Source: Lachancea thermotolerans CBS 6340 (lineage: Eukaryota > Ascomycota > Saccharomycetes > Saccharomycetales > Saccharomycetaceae). From it: a stretch of DNA of 64,000 nucleotides. Position 1 is the first letter of the stretch. The number at the start of each line of letters is the position of its first letter. The notes below the pieces were generated by a model. The model did not search any database and was not told the origin of the DNA. It saw only the letters and a program-made list of their open reading frames with translations. This document shows, piece by piece, positions 1 through 9,581 of this stretch. Where the stretch lies: NCBI RefSeq assembly GCF_000142805.1, contig NC_013078.1:558001-622000 (forward strand). The letters are read 5' to 3'. A program made the translations under genes and the position numbers.

Positions 1-1046
1 TGCCACTGTCCAAGAAACAGAAGAGACTGCTGAGAAGGGGAAAAGTCACCTTGGAAGAACTTAATGAGAAGTTCAACCTGGATCCTTCATCCGTGAAGGA
101 GTATCAAAAAGAGATCGAAGGAAAGACACAGAGCGAGAAAAAGGAGGGTGTCGAAGAAGGAGAGGAAGAGGTTCAAGAAGACGCATCCTCGGCTTCGCAA
201 AAGGCCAAAAAGGATAAGAAGTTCGGCGTTTGGATCGGGAACCTTACGTTTGACACTTCAAAGGAGGATCTATGCCGTTTCTTCATTGCTAAGACAAAGG
301 AGTTGGACCCAGACTCAAGAGTCGAAGAGAGCGACATCTTGCGCGTCAACCTTCCTTTGGCACAGAATGACGGAAAACAGGTCAAAAACAAAGGCTTTGC
401 TCATATGAACTTCAGGACTCAAAAACAAATGGATGCCGTGATTGCTTTGAGCGAGTCGCACCTCAACGGCAGAAACATGCTTATCAAAAACTCTGCATCT
501 TTCGACGGGCGCCCAGACAAAAACGATCTTATTTCGATGTCTAAAAACCCTCCTTCTAGAATCTTGTTCGTGGGAAACCTGTCATTTGACACCACCGACG
601 AGCTCTTGAAGAAGCACTTCCAGCACTGTGGAGAAATCGTTAAAATTAGAATGGCTACCTTCCAAGACACAGGGAAATGCAAGGGTTTCGCTTTTGTTGA
701 CTTCAAAAACGAGGAGGGACCTACCAACGCCCTGAAGGACAAGACTTGCAGAAGGATTGCTGGTCGGCCTCTAAGAATGGAATTCGGCGAGGACAGAAGC
801 AAGCGTCAAGTCAAGAGAAGAGTTCCACAGGCTAGCGAGACATTATCCAGTACAAGTGGGCCATCCTTGCGTGAGGAGCCTTCTACAAGCGCCCCACCTA
901 TCAGAGAGAGAAAGCCCGTGAAGAAGCACAGAGAGCCTTCTTACAAAGACAAGAACAACCGTCTGAAGAGTAGTGTGGCGCTAGCTAGCGCACCAAGAGC
1001 TTCTGCGGCTATTGTGCCCTCGCAAGGCAAAAAAATCACCTTTTAG
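1..1046 (+). CDS. NOP13: Nop13, nucleolar RRM protein (5' end outside window)
   Basis: The frame is open from base 3 to the stop at 1044-1046 (347 visible codons) and enters the window already coding, so roughly 50-60 N-terminal residues lie upstream. The first visible residues include the basic stretch LSKKQKRLLRRGKVTLEEL, which I recognise from yeast Nop13. Two RRM domains follow: the first begins near KFGVWIGNLTFDT, the second near SRILFVGNLSFDT, with the RNP1-type motif KGFAFVDF. The C terminus is basic and ends in IVPSQGKKITF, as in the S. cerevisiae protein. Nop13 is a nucleolar RNA-binding protein found with pre-ribosomes. The name is supported both by sequence and by the neighbouring TDA7/MRPL22 order. 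It is transcribed in the same direction as the next two genes. Confidence 0.95.
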   Translation, partial: PLSKKQKRLLRRGKVTLEELNEKFNLDPSSVKEYQKEIEGKTQSEKKEGVEEGEEEVQEDASSASQKAKKDKKFGVWIGNLTFDTSKEDLCRFFIAKTKELDPDSRVEESDILRVNLPLAQNDGKQVKNKGFAHMNFRTQKQMDAVIALSESHLNGRNMLIKNSASFDGRPDKNDLISMSKNPPSRILFVGNLSFDTTDELLKKHFQHCGEIVKIRMATFQDTGKCKGFAFVDFKNEEGPTNALKDKTCRRIAGRPLRMEFGEDRSKRQVKRRVPQASETLSSTSGPSLREEPSTSAPPIRERKPVKKHREPSYKDKNNRLKSSVALASAPRASAAIVPSQGKKITF

Positions 1047-1696
1047 TAGAGTGTAAATTATTCAGAAAAGTGTATATTACAAGGCTTGATTGCCCTTCTC
1101 GTCGACGTACCGGTTCTGCAAAGGCATATATGCATTAAATCCTCGAAGAGCCTGTAGCCTGTCGTCCAATAAATTCACAAAGTGCTTTTAGCGGCGATAT
1201 GTAAAGAAGCTTCTCGCATAGTTACGTGTCAGTTTATTAAAGGCTTAATGCTTGAAATCTGGCCTCGCGACCCAAGGCTAGATTGTTTCTTCTGAATCAT
1301 GTGCACCTAGAGTCGACCATTGATGCCTACATAAAACATCTAGAAATTTGAGATCTAGAAGATGCAAAATCTGCGGAAAGGTAATTGGAACGCCGTCAAC
1401 GCTTCACAACACTCCAAAGGTCCAACGTAATTGATTCTCTTACGGCATACCAGATACTCCTTCTCTGTCACATTTTTTTTTCTTGCAATGCATGTCATCT
1501 AATTTTAAAAAATCTGATCCTATCGCTAAGAAAAGGAAGTAATTCGTTGTGAATACTACGGCCCATCATCGCAGCATCTAGAGGCTCGAACTAGAAAACT
1601 TACACTTGCTCAGCGTAAGTATCACTCCCAAACGAGGCGCTGCCACTACTGTGGTTTAAAGCTCAGCGATCCCAAAGAAACTGGCTTGTAAGACAG
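1047..1696. other. Intergenic, NOP13 to TDA7-like gene
   Basis: 650 bases without a convincing gene. It holds the NOP13 3' end and the promoter of the next gene. I see no tRNA boxes and no strong repeat; there is a T8 run near 1472-1479. Confidence 0.6.
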
Positions 1697-2776
1697 ATGC
1701 TATTCAACGCTACGATCGTTTCTTTCAGCTCGCGCTCCCGAGTTGGCACGTCCAGCTCGAGCACTCAGAGCAGCTCCGAAAAGGAGCCACAGACTAGCTC
1801 TTCTGTTTGGAGCTCTCTCGAGTTGTCAACCCTCGAATCCACATCAACCCAAACTATCGTTTCTACATCGGCAAGTATTACCGCAGTCGAACCAAGCGCG
1901 ACCATGCTCACTAGCAGCGACGATAGCATAACAACAACCACATCGGACACCAGTCTGCCAGCCGCAACCTCGTCGTTGCCGTCGAGCAGCGTGCCTGCGG
2001 GAAAGACCGCGGTTGTCTACACGCGCAGCTATGTCTTCACCGCGTCGAGCACGACGTTCGGCACGAAGTTGCCGATGACCACTGTAATGGCAACCAAGAA
2101 AGCAGCAACGTTCTCGGCTCCAACAGCCGCGGTGACTACAGACCTCTCCTTCTATCAGAATTGGCTGAGTGGCACGCTAGGGTCAACGAGCTCATCATCA
2201 AGCGGTTCACTGTCCAAAACACATCGCAACACTATTATCGGCAGTGTCGTAGGCAGTGTCTGTGGGTTCCTCCTAGTCTTAGGGTTTCTATGGTTCGTGT
2301 TGTGCCGTCGACGGAAGAACAGGGCCTCGCAGAGCCGAAGTTTCAGCCATGAGATTGGCACGCGGCTCGATTACCCAGTAGCGCCACCCAGGCCAAGTCA
2401 AACACAAGTGCCCGAAGACGACGAGGCCTTCCTCAAAAGCAAATACAAGTCGCTGGGCCGGAAGCTGCCTCTTTGGCACAAGTCCGAATCCCATCCTACT
2501 AGAGGCGGCACCGCAGAGGCCGAGTCAGCTCAAGGAGAACCCAAAGGCAACCCATTCCAAGACGAGTTCGACTTCCAGAGAAGACTTTCGCGGCCGCCTG
2601 CCCCTCCTCCTGTGCCCCCCAGAGATGTTCCCAACCTTTCTCACTTCGCTGACGACAGCGACGCGAGCTCGTCCTCTTCGGAGAACTCGGTTAACGATTC
2701 ATCGTCTTCAATACAACTAACAAGACCAGCGCGCGCCGCTAGGAGCACACAAAGTTTTCTACATGAAGTTCTTTGA
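1697..2776 (+). CDS. TDA7: Tda7/YDL211C-family single-pass membrane protein
   Basis: 359 residues from an ATG at 1697. Residues 1 to about 105 are very rich in Ser/Thr and look like an O-glycosylated exterior. A conserved block follows (YTRSYVFTASSTTFGTKLP, about 108-126, then FSAP and SFYQNWLSG). One transmembrane helix at about 180-202 ends in CRRRKNR, and a cytosolic tail follows. No cleavable signal peptide is visible. The tail carries NPFQDEF (about 285-291), matching the NPFxD endocytosis signal, and a proline-rich PPAPPPVPPRD that could bind SH3 domains. The last residues FLHEVL resemble the end of S. cerevisiae Tda7 (FLREII). Tda7 and its duplicate YDL211C have no settled function. 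This is the single ancestral copy, shorter than the roughly 636-residue Tda7 mainly because the Ser/Thr region is shorter. Confidence 0.85.
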   Translation: MLFNATIVSFSSRSRVGTSSSSTQSSSEKEPQTSSSVWSSLELSTLESTSTQTIVSTSASITAVEPSATMLTSSDDSITTTTSDTSLPAATSSLPSSSVPAGKTAVVYTRSYVFTASSTTFGTKLPMTTVMATKKAATFSAPTAAVTTDLSFYQNWLSGTLGSTSSSSSGSLSKTHRNTIIGSVVGSVCGFLLVLGFLWFVLCRRRKNRASQSRSFSHEIGTRLDYPVAPPRPSQTQVPEDDEAFLKSKYKSLGRKLPLWHKSESHPTRGGTAEAESAQGEPKGNPFQDEFDFQRRLSRPPAPPPVPPRDVPNLSHFADDSDASSSSSENSVNDSSSSIQLTRPARAARSTQSFLHEVL

Positions 2777-2856
2777 CAGAGGCATTGTATAATAGCAGAT
2801 AATATAGGTAAATTTGGGCATTTGATCTTGACAGGCGAAAAAGTTGATGATCATAA

Positions 2857-2866
2857 AAATTTTTGA
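2857..2866 (+). promoter_or_regulatory. AAATTTTT element upstream of MRPL22
   Basis: AAATTTTTGA, one mismatch from the reverse complement of the RRPE/RGE element TGAAAAATTT, lies about 75 bases before the MRPL22 start. In yeasts outside the duplicated clade this element is known to be shared by mitochondrial ribosomal and rRNA-processing genes. Confidence 0.5.
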
Positions 2867-2939
2867 AGATACAAGTTCGCAGCCCTGGATAGCGAAGGCG
2901 GGGAAGTCGAGACGTGACAAGCTGCGTGGTTCACTCAAT

Positions 2940-3848
2940 ATGTTTCCAAGACCATTATTGCAATGCGGTCGTTTCTCTCCAGCTGTATGGCTGAGGAGGG
3001 GCTTCCAATCAAGTGTGCCGGCTCTAAACAATGGTTCAAATGGTTCGCTTTTTGGGTCTATAACCGAGGCGACGGAGGCTCAAAACGAGGACCCCAACCG
3101 AATCTCTAACAGGCTGACGGCTGCTTCGAGTGTTGCCGAAAGCCAGGAATCGGATCCCAAGGAAACAGTGACTGTTCAGAACGATAAGTTGTTGCAGTCG
3201 TTCATTCAGAGATCGCAACCTGCGGCTTCCGCTCCTCAGCTGCTGCTGTCGCCATTGAAGAGAAGGATATACGAGGAGAACTGCAAGATGAATGGTGGGT
3301 TTTACAAGAAAGACTCCGTGGTAACGTTGACCGGCGAAGATGGCAAGAAACTAAAATACAAGCTGAACTTGAGCCGCGAGGAGATGGAGGCCCTGGAGCC
3401 CAGTATCTACGTCAAGTCATACCGTATCAAGTCTTCCATGAAAAAGACAACCCAGCTGTTGAGGCTTTTGGGCGGGCTTGACGCTAAGGTCGCGCTGACA
3501 CAGTGCCACTTCTCGAACAAGAAAGTTGCGCGCGATGTCGCAGAGGTGCTGACGCGTGGGATGGCGGACGCCGAAAAGCTCGGGCTGAAGGCTGACAACT
3601 TGTACATTGCCCAGATATGGACCGGTAGCGACGGATACTGGCAGAAGAGAATCGACATCAAGGCAAGAGGCAGAAACGGTGTCATTACACACCCTTACGT
3701 GCATGTGAGGTGCATTCTAAAGACCAAAGATGTCACACAGCGTCGGCTGGCGTACGAGCAGATGCTCAAGCAGCAGAGAAGCAAGCCGTGGGTGCAGCTC
3801 AGAGACCAGCCTGTGCGGGGGGCCATGGGAGGCGTTTACAAATGGTAG
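2940..3848 (+). CDS. MRPL22: Mitochondrial large-subunit ribosomal protein uL22m (Mrpl22)
   Basis: The open frame extends back to 2844, but the start at 2940 ([21 protein letters not shown]) gives a typical Arg-rich, acid-free mitochondrial presequence and a 302-residue protein, close to the roughly 309 residues of S. cerevisiae Mrpl22. The C-terminal half carries the uL22 fold: [11 protein letters not shown], then [17 protein letters not shown], and the end GGVYKW. uL22m lines the peptide exit tunnel of the mitochondrial ribosome. The gene lies tail-to-tail with SHR3, with 83 bases between the stops. Confidence 0.93.
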   Translation: MFPRPLLQCGRFSPAVWLRRGFQSSVPALNNGSNGSLFGSITEATEAQNEDPNRISNRLTAASSVAESQESDPKETVTVQNDKLLQSFIQRSQPAASAPQLLLSPLKRRIYEENCKMNGGFYKKDSVVTLTGEDGKKLKYKLNLSREEMEALEPSIYVKSYRIKSSMKKTTQLLRLLGGLDAKVALTQCHFSNKKVARDVAEVLTRGMADAEKLGLKADNLYIAQIWTGSDGYWQKRIDIKARGRNGVITHPYVHVRCILKTKDVTQRRLAYEQMLKQQRSKPWVQLRDQPVRGAMGGVYKW

Positions 3849-3931
3849 TAGGACTCTGTCACAGAACCTCGAATATAATCGTGTATATAAATGAAAATTT
3901 AAGCCGCAAGGGCTGTCCCGGGGCATTGAGA

Positions 3932-4537
3932 TTACTTCTGCTTCTTTGCCTCAGTCTTCTTGGCAGGCTTGGTCTCGCCGGTGGGCGTGACAGCAGCAGC
4001 AGTCTTGGCCTCCTCGGCGTAGAACTGTTCCAGCCTTTGCTGGTACTCCCAGTGAGAGTACCACAAACCGGCCTGGAGCACTAGTACGCCGATAAAGATC
4101 ACCAGCAAGATGACATTGGAGGAGGCAATCACAGCGAGACCTTGGTTCTCGGTGACCTCGCCCCAGTTGCTGGACACAGAAGATTCGATACCGGTCTTGA
4201 TATTGGTGATGAACATGCACACGCCAATGACGTACATGACCAGGGTGGCGTACTCAAAGATCTTCAGGTCTGGGTTGGGCTTGTAAACCTTAATGAGACA
4301 TCCAATCAGACCGAGACTAACGACAGCGCCCAGCGCGTACAGAACGGGAGGCGCGGTGTAGTAGAGGGTCTGGTAGTGGCGCAGACTGTTCTCGAAGTGG
4401 GATGGCTTCAGATCGGTGTTGAACAGGATGTGGTAGTCGTAGGTCTGGTTGGCGAAGAAAACGCCCATGATGAAGGAGGTTCCGATCAAGATGAGCCCCG
4501 TACCGATGGTGCAAATGTCCTTGTAAGTGAGCTTCAT
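3932..4537 (-). CDS. SHR3: Shr3, ER chaperone for amino-acid permeases
   Basis: 201 residues (S. cerevisiae Shr3 is about 210), starting MKLTYKDICTIGTGLILIG. There are four hydrophobic segments (roughly 8-28, 62-82, 93-113 and 135-157) and a soluble, Lys-rich C terminus ending KKTEAKKQK, a dilysine-type tail suited to ER retrieval. The luminal motif FFANQTYDYHILF is characteristic of the family. Shr3 is an ER membrane chaperone that prevents aggregation of amino-acid permeases and lets them enter COPII vesicles. In this ancestral order it sits between MRPL22 (a YNL-side gene in S. cerevisiae) and RPS3; SHR3 itself is YDL212W. The 283-base gap to the RPS3 stop holds its promoter. Confidence 0.93.
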   Translation of the reverse strand: MKLTYKDICTIGTGLILIGTSFIMGVFFANQTYDYHILFNTDLKPSHFENSLRHYQTLYYTAPPVLYALGAVVSLGLIGCLIKVYKPNPDLKIFEYATLVMYVIGVCMFITNIKTGIESSVSSNWGEVTENQGLAVIASSNVILLVIFIGVLVLQAGLWYSHWEYQQRLEQFYAEEAKTAAAVTPTGETKPAKKTEAKKQK

Positions 4538-4820
4538 GGCTGGTGGGAGTGTGACGAACGGAGGCGCGCGCTGAGGTTCAGGGTTCTTGTGTTGATGAAG
4601 CGAGAGACCTGGTCCTGCTGATAACGAATTTTACTTGGGCCGCCACCAACAAGAGCAGTGGGTCACATGGCCGGGGTGGCAGGTATCGCAGCTAGGGACG
4701 CCGCACCAGGCGGCGACGTAGAAGTCTGGGAAGGACCCGAGCTAGACCTGAGCACACACTATATTAACGCTAGAAGTATATGGGTTACATAGCAGAGCGG
4801 CAGAACGCCGGACGGCGCGT

Positions 4821-5567
4821 TTAGGCCTCGACTGGAGCAGGAGCCTGGGCCTCTTGAGCCTCTGGGGCCTCCTGGGCCTGAGGAGCTGGTCTGTAGTCCT
4901 TGACGGAAGGAGACTCGACGTACTCCTCCTCCTTTGGCTCCAAGATCTTGACAGCGTCTGGCAAGGCCTTTGGACCGACTCTGTTTCTGGCAGGGTCTCT
5001 CATGATCTTGACCTTGATACCCAAAACACCCTGTCTCAACAGAACGTGTCTGGTGGCGGTGTCGATGAAGTCGGCAACTGGCTGACCGGAGTGGATCAAG
5101 AAACCGTCGGCGAACTTCATGGACTTGGCTCTGGCGGCACGCAACTTACCGGAGATGACGACCTCGCAACCCTTGGCGCCGGACTCCATAACGTAACGGA
5201 CGACACCGTAGGCGGCTCTTCTGATGGCCAAACCGTTCAGCAACTTGAACTTCATGGACTCAGCCTGGGCGACAGCGGACAAACCACGGTCCTGGACACG
5301 CTCAGCGTACAGAACGATGGAACCGGCCTGGTACTTGAATCTCTTCTGAACCAACAAGGTCAGCTCGTTGATTCTGCGGCCATTCTCACCTAGAACGTCC
5401 TGGGTTCTGGTGGCTCTGATGATGACCTCGGTCTTGGTTGGGGTGACACGCACCTCAACACCGGAGTAGCCCTCCTCAGCGAGCTCTCTAGTGAAGAACT
5501 CGTTCAGTTCGGCGTAGAAAACACCGTCAGCGACTAGCTTTCTCTTCTTGGAAATAACAGCGACCAT
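4821..5567 (-). CDS. RPS3: 40S ribosomal protein uS3 (Rps3)
   Basis: 248 residues, no intron. A type-2 KH domain occupies about 21-95, with the GxxG loop GENG at 60-63. The C-terminal uS3 domain includes [20 protein letters not shown] and GVKVKIM-like sequence ([13 protein letters not shown]). The tail is Pro/Ala/Glu-rich and slightly longer than in S. cerevisiae (about 240 residues). uS3 lies at the mRNA entry channel of the small subunit. The start at 5567 gives the exact family N terminus [24 protein letters not shown]. The promoter region (5568 onward) carries a Rap1-like site and CACGTG boxes. Confidence 0.97.
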   Translation of the reverse strand: MVAVISKKRKLVADGVFYAELNEFFTRELAEEGYSGVEVRVTPTKTEVIIRATRTQDVLGENGRRINELTLLVQKRFKYQAGSIVLYAERVQDRGLSAVAQAESMKFKLLNGLAIRRAAYGVVRYVMESGAKGCEVVISGKLRAARAKSMKFADGFLIHSGQPVADFIDTATRHVLLRQGVLGIKVKIMRDPARNRVGPKALPDAVKILEPKEEEYVESPSVKDYRPAPQAQEAPEAQEAQAPAPVEA

Positions 5568-5792
5568 TGCGTGGGAGACTTGGGCTATGGGAGATTGGTG
5601 GATATAAACAAAAGATCGTTAAGACCGTCGCGGGACCTGCCACCTTTCAACTTTTGTAAGAATGCGCACATCGCGGAACTCTGAAAAATTGCATATCACG
5701 AGCGACGGAAATGGCTCCGCGTGCGTCCTTCGTTTTTTGCGTCGTTAAGTAAAAAACGCGTTTTTTCAAAAGCGCACGTGAACCGAAACGGT

Positions 5793-5805
5793 GGTGTGTG
5801 GGTGA
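5793..5805 (-). promoter_or_regulatory. Rap1-like site in the RPS3 promoter
   Basis: On the minus strand the sequence reads TCACCCACACACC, matching the Rap1 consensus ACACCCRYACAYM at 12 of 13 positions. It lies about 226-238 bases upstream of the RPS3 start, the usual place in ribosomal protein promoters. CACGTG boxes flank it at 5775 and 5836. Confidence 0.55.
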
Positions 5806-6251
5806 CAGTCAAATGTCTCGAGAGGCTCCACAAGTCACGTGAGGTAGTGAAAGGGTTCATCCGTGCGACGAGATATCAACAGTTATCACTAGAAGGATGG
5901 AATCCGCGCCAGGACGCGCCGCGAGAACGAGTAGCTTGGGCGCGCAGTGCGCAGAGGTCGGATATCTATGAGCGGTGGAATGGGGCGTGTGTCTCCGCCT
6001 CGACGGAAGCCATGGCAGCGTTCGAAGAGTAATCACGTGACCCAGATCACAGCAAGGGTTCTAAGATCCCGATACATTTCCCTACTTATCCTCTCCACGG
6101 AATGTGCCCGCGATGGGAGCGCGAGCTTAAGAATCCAGCTACGAGAGATCGGTGTGTATGACGCTATTCGAGCGGCTTGGATTTGTGGCGCCGGCGGTTC
6201 TCAGCTGGAATCCCTGGCAGCGAGCCCGGTAGCCGCTGAGGCGGCGGCGAT

Positions 6252-6286
<35 letters not shown>
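6252..6286 (+). repeat. (AGC) trinucleotide run, about 11.7 units
   Basis: An uninterrupted AGC repeat of 35 bases in non-coding DNA between RPS3 and RHO5. It is just downstream of GCGGCGGCG, so the whole patch is a trinucleotide-rich slippage site. Confidence 0.9.
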
Positions 6287-6287
<1 letters not shown>

Positions 6288-6646
6288 GAACTGCTGGCGC
6301 GGCTCGTAACCAAGCGCGCAAATCGCGCTCCTGGAGACTTGCAGGCGCGGCTCTACTACTCGCGCGCGCGCCTTCGCTTATCGCTTCCCTCTGCTACCGG
6401 TTTCCCCGAAATTGCCCCGACCTCGTGGTACTATACCGCCGCAGCGCGTGAACATCACGGGCTGGGAGCAAGCGAGAATACAAGACGCACACGACGAAAG
6501 CACCGCGGACGTTCCAGAAGTGAGCCAGAATACCCATCAGGGACGCCGGCCAGGTTTCGGCCCTGGTCCGAGACCAGCGAAGAAACTGGAAGAAAGCTAC
6601 GCAAGCGGGCCGTGACTCGGTTATGTCGAGGCCGACGCGCCCGGTC

Positions 6647-6697
6647 GATGCCCCGGTCAATGCCCTCGGCTAATGTCCCCGGCCGATGGCCCCGGCT
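6647..6697 (+). repeat. Short GC-rich minisatellite
   Basis: Four imperfect tandem units of 12-13 bases with the pattern RATGNCCCCGGYY (GATGCCCCGGTC, AATGCCCTCGGCT, AATGTCCCCGGCC, GATGGCCCCGGCT) in the distal RHO5 promoter. Confidence 0.7.
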
Positions 6698-7362
6698 GGC
6701 ATGCTCACCACCAGACGCGCCCGGAACACGCTCAGCCCGCTGCTTCCAGCCTTTTTCATGTGAACGGGGCGCCAGGGTCCCGTTTTCTCTGCTGGTTCGT
6801 ACCCAGCCCGCGCTGCGACGCGGCGCTCTCGTGACTGCGTGCCCCGTATCACCGTGCACTAAGTCCTCGAGGGTTTGGTTGTAGCGTACGAACAGACGGC
6901 ATCCGGGCGTCCAGCGGACGGAGTTGGCTGGTTTACGTGTTTTCACCCCGCTGCTGGTATGCGCGTCGATCCTGCAAAGCCGTAGCTACGTCCCGCAGGG
7001 CCTAGGACCGCTTCTTTGTCATTCTTCGGCAGTTGTCAGTTTTTTTTTGTTCTTTTTCGCTATCGCTCGGTGTTTCCACTTTCAAATTTCTAACTGTCGT
7101 CGACTTTGAACTGTCGCTCAGAATAATAACATCTGTCAAATTCTCGCCGGCGGACCGCTAGGACTCACTCACCCACCTCCACCCTTAGCGGATATCGTTC
7201 ACAAGATTATACCTGTCGCGAACTTCAAAACACGCGCTCGAAATTTCTGTTTGTGCACATTCCCTACCTGTTCGGTGTTCTCAAGCGCACCATCAACAAA
7301 ACCGAAGTCGTTTGAAAACCCTTCTCCAGCCGTATACACCCAACTGAACTCACTCCAACTAC

Positions 7363-8142
7363 ATGAGGTCTGTCAAGTGCGTGATTGTGGGCGACGGTGC
7401 AGTGGGTAAGACCTCGCTGCTCATCTCGTATACCACCAACACCTTCCCCCAGGACTACATCCCCACGGTCTTCGACAACTACACCACCACGATTGCCCTG
7501 AATGACGGCAAGTCCATCGAGCCACAGGTGTTCAGGCTGAACCTGTGGGATACTGCCGGCCAGGAGGAGTACGACCGTCTGAGACCTCTTTCCTACCCCC
7601 AAACAGACATCTTTCTGCTGTGCTTCAGCATCAACGAGCCCAACTCCTTCATGAATGTCAAGGACAAATGGTTCCCGGAAATCAGGCATAACACCAACTA
7701 CGACAACCTGGAGCTGTTCCGTGTTTGCGGGAAGTACCCCATCCTGCTAGTCGGGACAAAGGCTGACCTCCGCGACGACGAGCACGAGCAAGACCGCCTC
7801 GCAGAGGTGAACTCGGACTTTGTTTCCAGAGCTGAGATTGACCAGTGCATCTCGCAGTGCGGTTTCATGGGCTACGTCGAGTGTTCCGCGGCCACCCAGG
7901 TTGGTGTCGCAGAGGTGTTCGAGCGCGCTGTCCAGTGCGTCATAATCGAGCCCGAGAGGCTTTTGAACCAGTCCAAGCAGCGCGAGAGCACCATTGACCA
8001 CCCAACCAATAACCAGAGCAACACCGCGGCGAGCTCAGGGGCCGGCGCTGGTACCGCTGGCTCATCAAGCAATTGGAACGCCCCCGGCTCCAACCCAATG
8101 AAGAAGCGGAAGAAGAAGAGCCAAAAATGTACTATATTGTGA
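7363..8142 (+). CDS. RHO5: Rho5, Rac-like small GTPase
   Basis: 259 residues. The P-loop is GDGAVGKT (10-17), the effector region YIPTVFDNYTT (about 32-42) and switch II WDTAGQE (62-68, the Gln corresponding to Ras Gln61). TKAD is the base-specificity motif. A Rho-type insert and a Ser/Ala/Gly-rich hypervariable linker lead to the polybasic KKRKKKSQK and the CaaX box CTIL, whose final Leu predicts geranylgeranylation. Rho5 acts in cell-wall integrity and oxidative and nutrient stress signalling in yeast. Synteny (YNL180C) and the Rac-like core support Rho5 over Cdc42. The linker is shorter than in S. cerevisiae (about 331 residues in all). Confidence 0.92.
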   Translation: MRSVKCVIVGDGAVGKTSLLISYTTNTFPQDYIPTVFDNYTTTIALNDGKSIEPQVFRLNLWDTAGQEEYDRLRPLSYPQTDIFLLCFSINEPNSFMNVKDKWFPEIRHNTNYDNLELFRVCGKYPILLVGTKADLRDDEHEQDRLAEVNSDFVSRAEIDQCISQCGFMGYVECSAATQVGVAEVFERAVQCVIIEPERLLNQSKQRESTIDHPTNNQSNTAASSGAGAGTAGSSSNWNAPGSNPMKKRKKKSQKCTIL

Positions 8143-8363
8143 AAAAATAAGGGAAGGTTATGGAGCGCCTTTATTCAACATTCGAACCCCAAGGTATATA
8201 TTTGTAATCCTATGCCGCCTCCAAGCCTAATAAATCAATTTAATATTTTGTGTATACTTTATAGAAAGGTGCAAACAAAGCAGGAAAGAGGCAAGTGTGT
8301 GACGCGGGGCCCACCGCAGCTCTGCCGTTGCTTTTGGATTGGTATCGAGCCCGCTACCTTCAC

Positions 8364-9581
8364 TCAATCCTTGCGGTTGCCTTTAGCATCCTTGGTTCTG
8401 CCCTTAGCATCATTCTTGGTATTTTTTTTACTCAAATTGCGCTTGACTGCCATCTTCTTTTCTACTTCTAGTATCTTGGCCTCCGTAGTTTCATACAGCT
8501 TTTCCTGAAGCTCCTTGTCTGCGAACTCTTTTCTCGCAAATTTAGCCATTGAACAGTTTACCACGTATTTCACCTGCTCGTCAACCCAATTGATCTCCTC
8601 CAGCTCAGGAGTCGTCAGCGCATACAATATAGATTGGGCGCCGCGGTATCCGCTCTTAGTCAGTAGCCATAACAGGGGATACAGTAGTATTGAGTAAATG
8701 AACACCAGAACAAAGACAGAACCGTTACTAATCAGCTGCCTCAAACTAGTAGATCTCATAACACCCGGCTGCGCCAGCACAACAGTCACATTCTTGCCTG
8801 ATCTTCCGTCCTTAGTAGTGGAACTCAAGATGCGTCTCTGCAGTTCCAGCATGCATAAACTCAGCTGAAGTTTGGAGCTGCCAAAGAACTTGAGCGGACG
8901 ATCGTATTTAACATCTTCCCACAGAGGATCATCGACCTGGACCTCTCCAATAGCTTGCAACATGCACGTCGTGACAATGATGCGCACGTCCCTGTCCGGA
9001 GGCTGCGCTTTGAAGCTTGGAGTCAGCAGGTTCAAGAGATGGAAAACGCCAGCGAAGTTTGTTGCAATTTGTAGCTCCAAGCCGTCTTTTGACGATTTTC
9101 TTGTTCCGTGTGACCAGCCTGGCACCAATCCGGCGGGCTGCAGATTTCCAGACATGACTACAACACCGTCCAGGCGCCTGGGAGGCGAGTTGTCCAGCCA
9201 CTTCGTTGCGAATTTGCGAACCTCGTATAAATCAGATAGGTCGCACTGCTCCAGATAGATCAGCTCATTCCCCGTACGTTGGCGCAGGTCTTCAACCCAT
9301 TCGGTTGACCATTCGTCGACCACCCGTGTCAGAATGATTAGCTGCGCACCTTTTTGAGCCATTTCGAGCGCAACACTGGTACCCATTCCTTGCGTAGTAG
9401 CCCCTGTCAGAATATATACCTTACCATTCAGATTCCTCTCCCAAGTGTTTTTCGCTCCTCTAGACCACAGCTTCACTGCTATTACTCCGGCTGCATATGG
9501 AGCAATTGCTTTAATTTGCCGATAAAACGGAAGAGTGTCGAAACCTTCAATAAGCCCAGCCGTAATAATATTCACAGGCAT
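8364..9581 (-). CDS. PBR1: Pbr1, SDR-type putative oxidoreductase
   Basis: 405 residues from the ATG at 9581 (MPVNIITAGLIEGF); the frame extends six codons further upstream but without an ATG. It is a short-chain dehydrogenase/reductase fold with the nucleotide-binding motif TGATTQGMG and the NxAG-type segment NFAGVFHLL. A hydrophobic segment (VLVFIYSILLYPLLWLL) in the C-terminal third suggests membrane attachment, and the C terminus is very Lys/Arg-rich. S. cerevisiae YNL181W is an essential, poorly understood protein of similar length (about 407). At the position of the usual catalytic Tyr in YxxSK this protein reads FGSSK (Phe233, Lys237). It shares a 174-base divergent promoter with IPI3 and is tail-to-tail with RHO5. 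Confidence 0.88.
   Translation of the reverse strand: MPVNIITAGLIEGFDTLPFYRQIKAIAPYAAGVIAVKLWSRGAKNTWERNLNGKVYILTGATTQGMGTSVALEMAQKGAQLIILTRVVDEWSTEWVEDLRQRTGNELIYLEQCDLSDLYEVRKFATKWLDNSPPRRLDGVVVMSGNLQPAGLVPGWSHGTRKSSKDGLELQIATNFAGVFHLLNLLTPSFKAQPPDRDVRIIVTTCMLQAIGEVQVDDPLWEDVKYDRPLKFFGSSKLQLSLCMLELQRRILSSTTKDGRSGKNVTVVLAQPGVMRSTSLRQLISNGSVFVLVFIYSILLYPLLWLLTKSGYRGAQSILYALTTPELEEINWVDEQVKYVVNCSMAKFARKEFADKELQEKLYETTEAKILEVEKKMAVKRNLSKKNTKNDAKGRTKDAKGNRKD

Larger units (their letters stand above)
5568..7362. other. Long divergent intergenic region, RPS3 / RHO5
   Basis: 1.8 kb, GC- and CpG-rich over much of its length, serving as promoter for both RPS3 (leftward) and RHO5 (rightward). It contains a Rap1-like site, three CACGTG boxes (5775-5780, 5836-5841, 6034-6039), an (AGC) trinucleotide run, a short GC-rich minisatellite (6647-6697), and a pyrimidine-rich stretch near 7038-7060 before the RHO5 start. 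The open frames here lack ATG starts or are compositionally odd, and I do not accept them as genes. Confidence 0.7.

Noticed and set aside
4142-5393. Plus-strand ORFs opposite SHR3 and RPS3
   Set aside because: Antisense to well conserved genes and compositionally artificial.
5947-6309. Open frame with a poly-Ala run
   Set aside because: Starts at GTG, and the Ala run is simply the AGC repeat read in one frame.
6339-6884. Open frame of 181 codons between RPS3 and RHO5
   Set aside because: It starts at TTG, is Arg/Ser/Pro-rich, and follows from high GC. No family resemblance.
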